Both the position numbers and the translations under genes were made by a program. A model generated the notes under the pieces. It did not search any database. It was not told where the DNA came from and saw nothing but the letters and a program-made list of their open reading frames with translations. A stretch of DNA of 64,000 nucleotides from Flavobacteriaceae bacterium. GTDB lineage: Bacteria; Bacteroidota; Bacteroidia; Flavobacteriales; Flavobacteriaceae. Of the stretch, positions 8,887 to 20,048 are shown piece after piece. The stretch is taken from the NCBI GenBank assembly GCA_024640565.1, contig JAHEET010000003.1:46696-110695 (forward strand). The letters are read 5' to 3'. How positions within the stretch are numbered: the first letter of the stretch is position 1; each line of letters opens with the position of its first letter.

Positions 8887-8913
8887 CCGAAAAAATAATA
8901 ATTTTAGTATCCA

Positions 8914-10356
8914 ATGGCAACAATAATTAATTATGAAACAGAGGTTTTGGCGCAAGCACAAAACAGAAAAGCAACCGTAGAATTTATCAATATCGTAAAC
9001 AGTTTATGGTATGATAAAAGTATTGAACTGGTATTGTTTAGAAATCCATTAGTAGACAAAAGAGCTGGAGAGGTTTTGCATCTAATCAACTATGCAAAAG
9101 AGTTTGTTAGCAAACCAATTACAATTTTAGATGCTTTGGATATTGCAAAGGCCATTCAGCAATTAAACCTACCAGCATCTAAATTAGATATTGGGAAACT
9201 GGCTTATGAATATTACTTACATCCAAAAAGAGGTGCAGACAAAGTCGTTTTTGTAAAACATCAATTGAAGGCTGTAAAAGCGATCGAAAATGCGGCACCC
9301 CGAGACGTTGTATTATATGGTTTTGGTAGAATTGGTCGTTTGTTAGCTCGCGAATTAATGACAAAAATGGGCAAAGGATCCCAATTAAGATTGAGAGCCA
9401 TCGTTACGCGCGGTGAAATGAACCAAACCGTATTAGAAAAAAGAGCATCACTATTGAGTATTGATTCTGTTCATGGCGATTTTTTAGGGACCGTAGTAAT
9501 TGATGTCGACAATAACGCTTTGATTATTAATGGAACGACCGTTGTTATGATTTCAGCCAAACAGCCTGAAGATATCGATTACACCCAATACGGAATTAAC
9601 AACGCCTTAATTATTGACAATACAGGGGTTTTTAGAGACAAAGAAGCCCTAAGTAGGCATTTAGTATCCAATGGAGCCTCTAAAGTTTTACTTACTGCGC
9701 CAGCAAAAGGAATCCCAAATATTGTATACGGCGTCAATCATTTAGCGCATCATCCAGATAAGAAATCTATTTTTTCAGCCGCTTCATGTACCACCAACGC
9801 CATTACCCCCGTTTTAAAAGTTTTGGAAGAAAATTTTGGAATAAAAAAAGGACATCTAGAAACGATTCATGCTTACACAAATGACCAAAATTTAGTAGAC
9901 AATATACACCCAAAATACCGAAGAGGGAGAGCTGCAGCTTTAAACATGGTGATTACAGAAACAGGCGCAGGAAAAGCAGTTGCAAGAGCATTACCCGCTT
10001 TGGCGGGGAAATTAACCTCCAATGCCATTCGTGTTCCCGTACCCAATGGGTCATTAGCTATTCTAAATCTTCAATTAAAAACTGAAGTAACCATTGAAAC
10101 CTTAAATGCGATTATGAAACAAAGTGCCTTAGAGGGAGATTTGGTAGAGCAAATTAAATATTCGCTAGATAATGAACTTGTTTCTTCAGATATTATTGGA
10201 ACAACTGCACCTGCTATTTTTGACAGTATGGCGACCATTACAGACAAAGAAAGTATCGTTATTTATGTTTGGTATGATAATGAATATGGCTATTCACATC
10301 AAGTAATGCGTTTGGCAAAGTACATCGCAAAAGTGAGAAGGTTCACCTATTATTAA
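8914..10356 (+). CDS. Glyceraldehyde-3-phosphate dehydrogenase, long form
   Basis: A 480-residue GAPDH, about 150 residues longer than classical enzymes. The extra part is an N-terminal helical domain (about 1-125) with no signal peptide. The dehydrogenase part begins with the NAD-binding YGFGRIGR near residue 135 and has the catalytic cysteine at position 292 in SAASCTTN, followed by ETIHAYTNDQ and the C-terminal WYDNEYGYSHQV. It oxidises glyceraldehyde 3-phosphate to 1,3-bisphosphoglycerate or runs the reverse reaction. This long type occurs widely in flavobacteria, often beside a normal-length GAPDH elsewhere, so it may favour the gluconeogenic direction; that is inference. Confidence 0.93.
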   Translation: MATIINYETEVLAQAQNRKATVEFINIVNSLWYDKSIELVLFRNPLVDKRAGEVLHLINYAKEFVSKPITILDALDIAKAIQQLNLPASKLDIGKLAYEYYLHPKRGADKVVFVKHQLKAVKAIENAAPRDVVLYGFGRIGRLLARELMTKMGKGSQLRLRAIVTRGEMNQTVLEKRASLLSIDSVHGDFLGTVVIDVDNNALIINGTTVVMISAKQPEDIDYTQYGINNALIIDNTGVFRDKEALSRHLVSNGASKVLLTAPAKGIPNIVYGVNHLAHHPDKKSIFSAASCTTNAITPVLKVLEENFGIKKGHLETIHAYTNDQNLVDNIHPKYRRGRAAALNMVITETGAGKAVARALPALAGKLTSNAIRVPVPNGSLAILNLQLKTEVTIETLNAIMKQSALEGDLVEQIKYSLDNELVSSDIIGTTAPAIFDSMATITDKESIVIYVWYDNEYGYSHQVMRLAKYIAKVRRFTYY

Positions 10357-10388
10357 ACCTTTGTACAACAGTTGCCTCGATGCATCAT

Positions 10389-10420
10389 AAAACCCCAAAT
10401 TAATTTAGTTTTTGGGGTTT
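10389..10420 (+). terminator. Hairpin after the GAPDH gene, probable terminator
   Basis: Inverted repeat AAAACCCCAAA / TTTGGGGTTT around an 11-base loop, 32 bases after the GAPDH stop. The U tract is short, so termination may be imperfect. Confidence 0.65.
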
Positions 10421-10428
10421 GTTGCTAA

Positions 10429-10617
10429 GAGCTATTTCTGCTTTCACAACTTTCTTCCCGCAAATAACTGGGAGCGCTCAAACAAGCCGTTCAATCAGGG
10501 CTAAACTAGTGTGCCAATTTACAGAAATTGGAAGCGATATTAAAGAGTAATTTTCTCTAGGTCGAAGACCGTCATAAACTTAAACTTTTCCTTAAATTAG
10601 CATTTCAAAGTAAATAC
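10429..10617. other. Structured intergenic region, possible interspersed element or untranslated leader
   Basis: This gap of about 190 bases is unlike the other spacers. The segment 10441-10506 is clearly richer in G and C than its surroundings and contains a short CCC/GGG hairpin near 10457-10472. A perfect 7-bp stem with a 4-base loop lies at 10514-10531 (CCAATTT/AAATTGG), and a GGTC-GAA-GACC hairpin at 10560-10570. No open frame or tRNA is visible. It resembles, from memory only, the short repeats often found after flavobacterial genes. It could also be an RNA leader for the next gene. Confidence 0.4.
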
Positions 10618-13190
<2,573 letters not shown>

Positions 13191-13217
13191 AATGACCTTT
13201 AAATTGCAGGCATCTTA

Positions 13218-14129
13218 TCAGACCAAAATAGTAGTTCCTTCCGTACTTTTGTTGTTGTTTTCGTCAAAATAGAAATCAATCCTGCCTAAGTGAACTCCAT
13301 ATGCACCTACTTGATTTACAAGCACGTTTTTGTTGGCGCTATTTTTTACAACAGTTGGTTTTGGTAAAAAAGTATGCGTGTGCCCTCCAATAATTAAATC
13401 AATATTTTTAGTGTTTTTTGCTAAATTTATATCTGATATTTTTGTGGGGTTTTTTTTGTAAAAATAACCCAAATGAGAAAGGCAAATTACCAAATCACAT
13501 GCGTTATTTTCCTTTAAAATTCGACTCATGTCCTGGGCAATTTCAAGCGGATCTATGTATTTGGTTTCTTTATACATTTTTGGATCTACCAGGGCCTCTA
13601 GTTGAATTCCTAGGCCAAAAATTCCAATTTTAATCCCATCTTTCCATAGTATTTTATAAGGTTTTACATGAGTGTCTAAGACGGTGTTTTTAAAATCATA
13701 ATTTGCAGAAACAAAATCGAAATTTGCATTTGGTAATTGTTTGTACAAACCCTCGATTGAATTGTCAAAATCGTGATTTCCAATGGTGGCAACATCGTAT
13801 TTTAGCATGCTCATAAGTTTGAACTCTAATTCGCCTCCAAAATAATTAAAATAGGGAGTTCCTTGGAAAATATCCCCAGCATCTAACAATAGTGTATTTG
13901 GATTTTCTTTACGAATGCGATCTACCAAAGTAGCTCTCCTAGCCACACCTCCTTGGTTGGCGTATCTGTGATGCGAAATTTCAAAAGGCTCAACCCTACT
14001 GTGGGTATCGTTGGTGTGTAAAATGGTAATGTGCTTTTTTTTATGGGTAAAGCTAGGTAAGGTGATGCCACCTACAGAAGTTAGAACGGCAGCAGCAGCT
14101 GTTTGATGCAAAAATTTTCTTCGATCCAT
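13218..14129 (-). CDS. Metallophosphatase, catalytic half of a split 5'-nucleotidase (UshA type)
   Basis: A 303-residue calcineurin-like phosphoesterase. It opens with a twin-arginine signal (MDRRKFLHQ then a hydrophobic stretch), so export is probably by Tat. Metal-site motifs are LHTNDTHS, DAGDIFQG, IGNHDFD and IGGHTHTF, as in UshA-type 5'-nucleotidases. The C-terminal substrate-binding domain of UshA is absent and is instead encoded by the next gene upstream, one base away. It probably hydrolyses nucleotides or nucleotide sugars in the periplasm together with that partner. Confidence 0.9.
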   Translation of the reverse strand: MDRRKFLHQTAAAAVLTSVGGITLPSFTHKKKHITILHTNDTHSRVEPFEISHHRYANQGGVARRATLVDRIRKENPNTLLLDAGDIFQGTPYFNYFGGELEFKLMSMLKYDVATIGNHDFDNSIEGLYKQLPNANFDFVSANYDFKNTVLDTHVKPYKILWKDGIKIGIFGLGIQLEALVDPKMYKETKYIDPLEIAQDMSRILKENNACDLVICLSHLGYFYKKNPTKISDINLAKNTKNIDLIIGGHTHTFLPKPTVVKNSANKNVLVNQVGAYGVHLGRIDFYFDENNNKSTEGTTILV

Positions 14130-14130
14130 T

Positions 14131-14883
14131 TTATTGAAGTATTACGCGATTGTCTAATGAGGTTCTCAACGTATCTAAACTTTTAAATTCGTCAACAATA
14201 GCATCTCGCATTTTATAATCTGTTTTGAAAAGCGAAATTGGGTTTTTAAAAAAATCCATGTTATCTCCGCCACTCTGAAGATAATCAGAAGTTACAACAA
14301 AGTAGTTTTTTGTAGAATCAAATTTTTTCGCGTTTATTTTTAAGTGGTAAGATGCATCGCTGTTCACAATCAATTCAATATTTTTAGAAAGGGGGTGTGC
14401 ACTTTTATTTTTTATAAAGTAGCTGACAAGTTCCATTATTTTTTTTCCAGAAAGTTCAACAACCACCAAGTGGTTCTCAAAGGGCATTAATTCAAAAGGG
14501 TTTTTGTTTGTTACAGGTCCTTTAGAAATACTAGCTCTAATCCCTCCATAGTTAAACATGGAAAAATCAATTTCTTTTCCAGTATCCTCTTTGAAAATAA
14601 CATTTGCTCTGTCGTAACATAAATCTGCTAATAAATTTCCCAATGAGCTTTGCATTTTTCCATCATACCGGTTAATATTTTTTGGTGCATATGAAATTAC
14701 AGTATTAATTTGCGTAATCATTTTACGCTTGTAAGGTGCGATCAAATTATTGAATGCATCTTTTTCGCGAAGAGTACTGTCAATCGTAATAATATCACCT
14801 GTTGTTTTAACTAGGGAAACTGATCTTTTTTCACATCCAACAAACAGGAGGAAGAGGCTGAGGAGAAGAAGTGCTTTTTTCAT
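14131..14883 (-). CDS. 5'-nucleotidase C-terminal domain lipoprotein, partner of the split enzyme
   Basis: A 250-residue lipoprotein: signal sequence with lipobox FVGC, Cys at residue 17. The rest is the UshA C-terminal domain, recognisable by NYGGIRASI near residue 118 and the substrate-stacking region SDYLQSGGDNM near residue 206. Alone it would bind but not cleave substrate. It is the first gene of a two-gene operon with the catalytic half. Domain order in the operon is the reverse of the order in fused UshA. Secreted nucleotidases of this kind salvage phosphate and nucleosides. Confidence 0.88.
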   Translation of the reverse strand: MKKALLLLSLFLLFVGCEKRSVSLVKTTGDIITIDSTLREKDAFNNLIAPYKRKMITQINTVISYAPKNINRYDGKMQSSLGNLLADLCYDRANVIFKEDTGKEIDFSMFNYGGIRASISKGPVTNKNPFELMPFENHLVVVELSGKKIMELVSYFIKNKSAHPLSKNIELIVNSDASYHLKINAKKFDSTKNYFVVTSDYLQSGGDNMDFFKNPISLFKTDYKMRDAIVDEFKSLDTLRTSLDNRVILQ

Positions 14884-14949
14884 AGACTTGGTAAGCTCTT
14901 TTTAAGTAAATTTGTACCAGCTAATTTAAGCTATTATCAATTACAGTAA

Positions 14950-15471
14950 ATGATTTTTTCTAAAATTAAAAAATATTTTTTACAGAAGGAAATTCTACAA
15001 GCTTCCCATACGCGGAACAGAGTTGTTGCCAATAACAAAATAAAAAACATTGGTATTTTGTCAACATTAGCATTGAATGATGTTCATGAATTTCAAGAAA
15101 AAGTTAAAAAATTATTTCCAGGACATCGAAGTGTCAACTGGTATTGCTACAGAGAATTCCATAAAAGTGATGAAAAATCCTTTCATCATTTTTCTGAGAA
15201 TGATTTTAACTGGAAAGGAAAAATTAAAGATGTGAGCTTGCAAATTTTTGCAGATACTGACTTCGACATTTTAATTTGTTATTTTGATACAAATCATATT
15301 TTTTTAGAAAGCTTGGTGCAACAATCGCAAGCCTGTTTTAAAATTGGTTTTTCCAATGTCAATCAATCCTTGTTTGATTTAGAAATTTCAGAACAGATAG
15401 CCAATGTTGATAGTTTTCATGCAGAACTGGAAAAATACCTTCAAATACTTGGGAGTATTGATGCGTCATAA
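14950..15471 (+). CDS. DUF6913 family protein
   Basis: A 173-residue protein with no signal peptide. It looks like the conserved flavobacterial family DUF6913 that commonly precedes dapA. Visible features are a basic N terminus, a central VNWYCYREFHK segment and an FDILICYF beta strand. No catalytic motif is recognised. It begins 67 bases after the divergent nucleotidase operon and ends about 110 bases before dapA, which has its own promoter-like element. Function unknown. Confidence 0.75.
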   Translation: MIFSKIKKYFLQKEILQASHTRNRVVANNKIKNIGILSTLALNDVHEFQEKVKKLFPGHRSVNWYCYREFHKSDEKSFHHFSENDFNWKGKIKDVSLQIFADTDFDILICYFDTNHIFLESLVQQSQACFKIGFSNVNQSLFDLEISEQIANVDSFHAELEKYLQILGSIDAS

Positions 15472-15547
15472 TTCAACAAAAATAGGAGATGTTGTGTAAT
15501 TATGATGTTTTGAAAGTTTTGAATGCTTTTTACCACAAATAATTTAA

Positions 15548-15555
15548 TATTTTTG
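15548..15555 (+). promoter_or_regulatory. -7 element of dapA
   Basis: TATTTTTG matches TAnnTTTG exactly and lies 24 bases before the ATG at 15580. Because it falls after an in-frame upstream ATG at 15523, it supports the shorter start. Confidence 0.5.
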
Positions 15556-15579
15556 TCACCAAATAAACACAAAAAAAGA

Positions 15580-16455
15580 ATGCAAAAATTTGTAGGAACC
15601 GGAGTTGCTTTGGTAACCCCTTTTAAAATTGATAAAAGTGTCGATTTTGAGTCGCTCATAAAGTTAGTGAATTTCAACATCGATAACGGTGTGGATTACC
15701 TTGTAATTAATGGAACTACTGGCGAAAGTGCTACAATTACTTCTGAAGAAAAATTAAAAATAATTGAAACTATTGTAGCCACTAACAATGGAAGGGTACC
15801 CCTAGTTTTAGGCGTCGGTGGAAATCATACTGCCCAGGTTGTTCATGAATTGTCAACAAGAGATTTTTCCAATATCGATGGTATTTTATCCGTTGCTCCC
15901 TATTATAGTAAGCCAACTCAGGAAGGGTTTTATCAACATTTTAAAGCCATTGCAGAAGCCTCACCCGTTCCTGTGATTCTTTACAATGTTCCTGGTAGAA
16001 CTGCAAAAAACATGTCTGTTGCAACAACTTTGCGACTGGCAAATGATTTTAAAAATATTGTCGCCGTCAAAGAAGCGGGGAATAATACCCAACAATACTT
16101 AGAATTGATTAAAAATAAGCCTACTGATTTTGCAATCATCTCTGGAGATGATGATTTGGCGCTGGCGATTACTTTAGCAGGTGGTTCCGGAGTGATTTCA
16201 GTAATTGGGCAAGCATTTCCCAAAGTGTTTTCAGATATGATTCAGTTTGGTTTGGAGGGGAAAAACAAAGAAGCGTATCAGTTGCATTTTCAGCTAATGG
16301 ACGTTGTAGATTATATTTTTGAAGAGAATAACCCAGCAGGAATCAAAACCGTTTTACAAGCCCTAAAAATTACTTCCAATGAAGTACGTTTACCATTGGT
16401 AAAAGCCAGTGCTGATTTACAAGCTAAGATCGTCGAATTTGTAACTAATTTCTAG
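15580..16455 (+). CDS. dapA: 4-hydroxy-tetrahydrodipicolinate synthase
   Basis: DapA condenses pyruvate with aspartate semialdehyde in the lysine/DAP pathway. From the chosen ATG the protein has 291 residues, the normal size. Motifs are [10 protein letters not shown] at the N terminus, NGTTGES near residue 43, the YNVPGRT block near residue 134 with the catalytic tyrosine, and the Schiff-base lysine in IVAVKEAG near residue 162. An in-frame ATG at 15523 would add 19 residues that do not fit the family. Together with dapF in this window it feeds meso-DAP to the cell wall. Confidence 0.96.
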   Translation: MQKFVGTGVALVTPFKIDKSVDFESLIKLVNFNIDNGVDYLVINGTTGESATITSEEKLKIIETIVATNNGRVPLVLGVGGNHTAQVVHELSTRDFSNIDGILSVAPYYSKPTQEGFYQHFKAIAEASPVPVILYNVPGRTAKNMSVATTLRLANDFKNIVAVKEAGNNTQQYLELIKNKPTDFAIISGDDDLALAITLAGGSGVISVIGQAFPKVFSDMIQFGLEGKNKEAYQLHFQLMDVVDYIFEENNPAGIKTVLQALKITSNEVRLPLVKASADLQAKIVEFVTNF

Positions 16456-16615
16456 CAGTGTCCGTGCGATATCTTTTGTAATTTCTTTTCAATAAAAGAT
16501 AAGATTAACAAACTTTTAGCACCCAGTAATGCTCTATTATGCTGTTTTTTGCGCAATATTGCAATCTACTGTTAATAGTGTTCGAAAATCGTTTTATTAA
16601 TCCATATTTAATTAG

Positions 16616-16623
16616 TAATTTTG
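16616..16623 (+). promoter_or_regulatory. -7 element of bamD, four bases before the start codon
   Basis: TAATTTTG is an exact TAnnTTTG match. Only four bases lie between it and the ATG at 16628, which predicts a leaderless transcript. TTTA at 16593-16596 gives a partial -33 with 19-base spacing. Confidence 0.55.
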
Positions 16624-16627
16624 CCCG

Positions 16628-17485
16628 ATGCAAAAAATTAAAAATACCGCTTGTTTGTTCCTGCTTTGTGCGCTGTTATTCTCTTGTGGAGAATATCAAA
16701 AAGTGCTTAACAAAGGGTCGGAAGAAGAACAATACAAAATGGCTGTCAAATTATACGAATCTCAAAAGTATACCAAGGCATTGCGTTTGTTTGAAAAAAT
16801 AACACCCTATTACAGAGGAAAACCTCAAATGGAAAGAATCCAGTTTATGGTTGCTCAATCAAATTTTAATGAAAAAAACTATTCAACGGCTGGCTACTAT
16901 TTTGACCGATTTGCAAGTAATTACCCTAAAAGTTCTAAGAAAGAAGAAGCCGCTTTTTTATCGGCATATAGTTATAAGTTAGCATCTCCAGTTTTTAGTT
17001 TAGACCCAACAGATACCAACAAGGCGTTGGAAGCTTTTCAAGGATTTATAAACCAGTATCCAGATTCAGAAAAACTTCCCGAAGCAAATAAGCATTATGC
17101 TGAGTTGAGAATAAAATTGCAAAAAAAATCCTTTGAGATTGCAAAAACATATTACAGAACAGCAGATTTTGATCTGAGGAATTACAAAGCCGCAATTCAG
17201 GCTTTTGATAATTTGTTGTCGGACTATCTGGGTTCTGAGTTTAAAGAAGAAGCCCTTTATTACCGACTAAAAGCGGCACATGATTTTGTTCTAAAAAGCT
17301 TCGATAGAAGAAAGCTAGAACGAATTAAAGATGCGATAAATGCATATGAAAAACTGAAGCGTAACTTTCCGAAATCAACCTATCTCGCAGAGGCAAATAT
17401 CATGTTATCCACTCTACAAAAAGAGCAGGCTAGAGTTACAGATTTAGTGCAAAAAGGAAAAATACAAATTGAAACAAAAAAGTAA
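16628..17485 (+). CDS. bamD: Outer membrane assembly lipoprotein BamD
   Basis: A 285-residue lipoprotein with lipobox LFSC (Cys near residue 20), followed by TPR-like helical repeats of the YfiO/BamD type, e.g. AVKLYESQKYTKALRLFEKI and a block ending FASNYPKSSKKEEA. BamD is the essential lipoprotein of the BAM complex that inserts beta-barrel proteins. Size is slightly larger than E. coli BamD, as usual in Bacteroidota. It is the first gene of a tight run with rpoZ (9-base gap) and coaBC (1-base gap). Confidence 0.95.
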   Translation: MQKIKNTACLFLLCALLFSCGEYQKVLNKGSEEEQYKMAVKLYESQKYTKALRLFEKITPYYRGKPQMERIQFMVAQSNFNEKNYSTAGYYFDRFASNYPKSSKKEEAAFLSAYSYKLASPVFSLDPTDTNKALEAFQGFINQYPDSEKLPEANKHYAELRIKLQKKSFEIAKTYYRTADFDLRNYKAAIQAFDNLLSDYLGSEFKEEALYYRLKAAHDFVLKSFDRRKLERIKDAINAYEKLKRNFPKSTYLAEANIMLSTLQKEQARVTDLVQKGKIQIETKK

Positions 17486-17494
17486 ATAACAATC

Positions 17495-17815
17495 ATGGAT
17501 TATAAAGAAACGAAAGCTGCAGTAAGTACTATTACTTATGACAAAAAAGAAATTGAAGCACAGACAGAAAATATCTACGAAGCCATTTCAATTATTGCAA
17601 AAAGAGCGACTCAAATCAACAACGATTTAAAGACAGAATTGGTTGATAAATTAGATGAGTTTGCCACTTACAATGACAGTTTAGAAGAAGTTTTTGAAAA
17701 TAAGGAACAGATTGAAGTTTCTAAATTTTATGAAAGATTGCCAAAACCAACTGCATTAGCTGTTGAGGAATGGTTAAACAATAAAGTATACCACAGAACA
17801 CCAGAAACAGAATAA
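17495..17815 (+). CDS. rpoZ: RNA polymerase omega subunit (Bacteroidota type)
   Basis: A 106-residue protein. The segment NIYEAISIIAKRATQIN (about 29-45) is the omega core that clamps the beta' subunit. The remaining C-terminal half is the extension seen in Bacteroidota omega proteins. It aids assembly of RNA polymerase. The call is supported by its position between bamD and coaBC, a conserved order in flavobacteria. Gaps of 9 and 1 bases indicate one transcript. Confidence 0.88.
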   Translation: MDYKETKAAVSTITYDKKEIEAQTENIYEAISIIAKRATQINNDLKTELVDKLDEFATYNDSLEEVFENKEQIEVSKFYERLPKPTALAVEEWLNNKVYHRTPETE

Positions 17816-17816
17816 G

Positions 17817-19022
17817 ATGTCTGTTTTAAGCGGTAAAAAAGTGTTATTAGGTATCACTGCTGGAATTGCCGCCTACAAAACGGCGGGTCTGGTCCGTTTA
17901 TTTATAAAACAAGGCGCAGAAGTTCAAGTTATAATGACTCCTGCGTCTAAAGATTTTATCACCCCGCTCACGCTCTCCACACTTTCCAAAAATCCTGTTC
18001 ATTCTACTTTTTATGATAAAGAATCAGAAAATGAACTTTGGAACAATCATGTAGAATTAGGACTATGGGCAGACCTTATGCTCATTGCGCCTGCGACTGC
18101 AAATACCCTTTCAAAAATGGTAAATGGAGTTTGCGATAACCTACTGTTGGCGACCTATCTATCCTCTAAATGCCCGGTTTATTTTGCTCCAGCGATGGAT
18201 TTGGACATGTACATCCATCCATCTACCAAAAATAATTTAGAAAAATTACAACGTTTTGGCAATGTCATGATACCGGCAACTTCTGGAGAACTTGCAAGTG
18301 GTTTGGTTGGAGAAGGAAGAATGGCTGAGCCCGAGGATATGGTATCGTTTATAACAAAGGATCTTCTGAGTAAACTGCCTTTAAAAGGAAAAAAAATACT
18401 ACTTACTGCTGGTCCTACATACGAAGCAATCGATCCCGTACGTTTTGTTGGAAATCATTCATCGGGTAAAATGGGATTTGCAATTGCAAAAACAGCGGCA
18501 AATCTTGGCGCAGAAGTCATTTTAATCGCAGGGCCAACTGCAGAAACCATTCAGCATTCCTTTGTAAAAAGAATTGATGTGAAATCAGCCGAAGAAATGT
18601 ATACCCAAGCCCACCGGTATTTTAAAGATACTGATATTGCAATTCTGTCTGCAGCAGTTGCAGATTATCGACCAAAAAATGTGGCTACTCAAAAAATAAA
18701 AAAGAAGGAGGCTACCATGGAAATTGTTTTGGAAAAGACAAAAGACATTTTAGCTTCTTTAGGCGAACTTAAAGAACAGCAATTACTAGTAGGTTTTGCA
18801 TTGGAAACAACTAACGAGACTGAAAATGCAAAAGGGAAGTTGAAAAAGAAAAACCTAGACCTCATCGTTTTGAACTCTTTACAAGATAAAGGTGCTGGTT
18901 TTGCTACAAATACCAATAAAATTACTATTATTGACAAAAATTTGAGTGCGCAAACATTCGAATTGAAGTCCAAAGATGCAGTGGCTATAGACATTATGAA
19001 TGCTATTGTTGCCAAATTGTAA
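17817..19022 (+). CDS. coaBC: Bifunctional phosphopantothenoylcysteine decarboxylase / phosphopantothenate-cysteine ligase
   Basis: A 401-residue CoaBC of standard size, acting in coenzyme A synthesis. The N-terminal flavoprotein decarboxylase (about 1-185) shows LGITAGIAAYK, the ATANT motif with its conserved Asn, and PAMD near residue 123. The C-terminal ligase (about 190-401) begins with ILLTAGPTYE and includes DPVRF-GNHSSGKMG and a KIKKK lysine patch. It lies one base after rpoZ and is probably translationally coupled. Confidence 0.97.
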   Translation: MSVLSGKKVLLGITAGIAAYKTAGLVRLFIKQGAEVQVIMTPASKDFITPLTLSTLSKNPVHSTFYDKESENELWNNHVELGLWADLMLIAPATANTLSKMVNGVCDNLLLATYLSSKCPVYFAPAMDLDMYIHPSTKNNLEKLQRFGNVMIPATSGELASGLVGEGRMAEPEDMVSFITKDLLSKLPLKGKKILLTAGPTYEAIDPVRFVGNHSSGKMGFAIAKTAANLGAEVILIAGPTAETIQHSFVKRIDVKSAEEMYTQAHRYFKDTDIAILSAAVADYRPKNVATQKIKKKEATMEIVLEKTKDILASLGELKEQQLLVGFALETTNETENAKGKLKKKNLDLIVLNSLQDKGAGFATNTNKITIIDKNLSAQTFELKSKDAVAIDIMNAIVAKL

Positions 19023-19108
19023 GAGTAACCGATTGTCTTTACAACAGTTTTAAATTCTCATATTTCTAGTATGTCATACTGCTTCAACTTGATATAAAAT
19101 CAAAAAAA

Positions 19109-19999
19109 ATGCAACAAAAAATAGTCCTATTCTTCATAATTTTTTTAACATTTAGCCTCAGTGCACAAGAACTAAACTGTTTGGTAACTTTGAATACTGC
19201 CCAAGTACAAGGTTCGAATGTGCAAGTGTTTAAAACCCTACAAAGTTCTTTGTCTGAGTTTATCAATCAAACCAAATGGACCGATAATCAGGTTGCGGTG
19301 GAGGAGCGAATAAATTGCGCTATGAATATTATCATTACTTCAAGAGATAATAACGCCTTTCAGGCATCCATTCAAGTACAGTCTACAAGACCCGTCTATG
19401 GGACTACTTACGATTCACCGATCTTAAATATCAGAGATGAACAATTTTCTTTTACGTATAATGAATTTGATCCGTTTATCTACAATCCAAATTCTTTTGA
19501 CAGCAATTTAATTTCAACCATTGTTTTTTATGTCAATATCATCTTAGGAACAGATGCAGATACTTTTAAAAAGTACGGTGGAGAAAAATATTTAAAAGAA
19601 GCACAGAATGTAATGCTACAAGCGCAGCAGAGTGGCATTCAATCCTGGCAAAATGTGGTAGGAAAGCAAAATCGTTATTTATTGATTGATAATCTCTTAT
19701 CTCCGAAACTTATAAATTACAGAACCATTTTGTATGATTATCATCGAAAGGGATTTGATAATTTGTACAATAACAAACGCGCTGCAAAACAAGCTGTTGA
19801 AAATAGTTTAATTTCTTTGGAATCAATTTATAACAAAACCGTTGGAAACTATCTCATTCGGTTGTTTTTTGATGCCAAATCTGACGAGATTGTGAATTTA
19901 TATTCTGGAGGGAGCAAAACACAAAAGGTTTCATTAGTGGTCAAAACGCTTCGTAAAATATCTCCAAATAACAACGCAAAATGGCGGAAGTTAGATTAG
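19109..19999 (+). CDS. porD: PorD-like protein (DUF4835), type IX secretion associated
   Basis: A 296-residue exported protein with a signal peptide (about 1-19, ending LSAQ). The mature start ELNC-VTLNTAQVQGSNVQVF and the W-DNQ---EERINC region are typical of DUF4835. Members are annotated as PorD, needed for type IX secretion and gliding in Porphyromonas and flavobacteria; the exact molecular role is not settled. Its position between coaBC and recN is conserved in the family. It shares the window with gldF/gldG and two T9SS cargo genes. Confidence 0.87.
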   Translation: MQQKIVLFFIIFLTFSLSAQELNCLVTLNTAQVQGSNVQVFKTLQSSLSEFINQTKWTDNQVAVEERINCAMNIIITSRDNNAFQASIQVQSTRPVYGTTYDSPILNIRDEQFSFTYNEFDPFIYNPNSFDSNLISTIVFYVNIILGTDADTFKKYGGEKYLKEAQNVMLQAQQSGIQSWQNVVGKQNRYLLIDNLLSPKLINYRTILYDYHRKGFDNLYNNKRAAKQAVENSLISLESIYNKTVGNYLIRLFFDAKSDEIVNLYSGGSKTQKVSLVVKTLRKISPNNNAKWRKLD

Positions 20000-20048
20000 A
20001 AATATTGATAGAGATTTAGTAATTTTAAGTTTTTAAAACAAGTAGCCA

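Noticed and set aside
15523..15579. Longer start for dapA, adding 19 residues
   Set aside because: The added residues do not fit the family and a perfect -7 element (15548-15555) lies inside them.
16539..16802. Plus-strand frame of 87 codons overlapping bamD
   Set aside because: It is out of frame with bamD and has no recognisable features. BamD has a clear lipobox and promoter.
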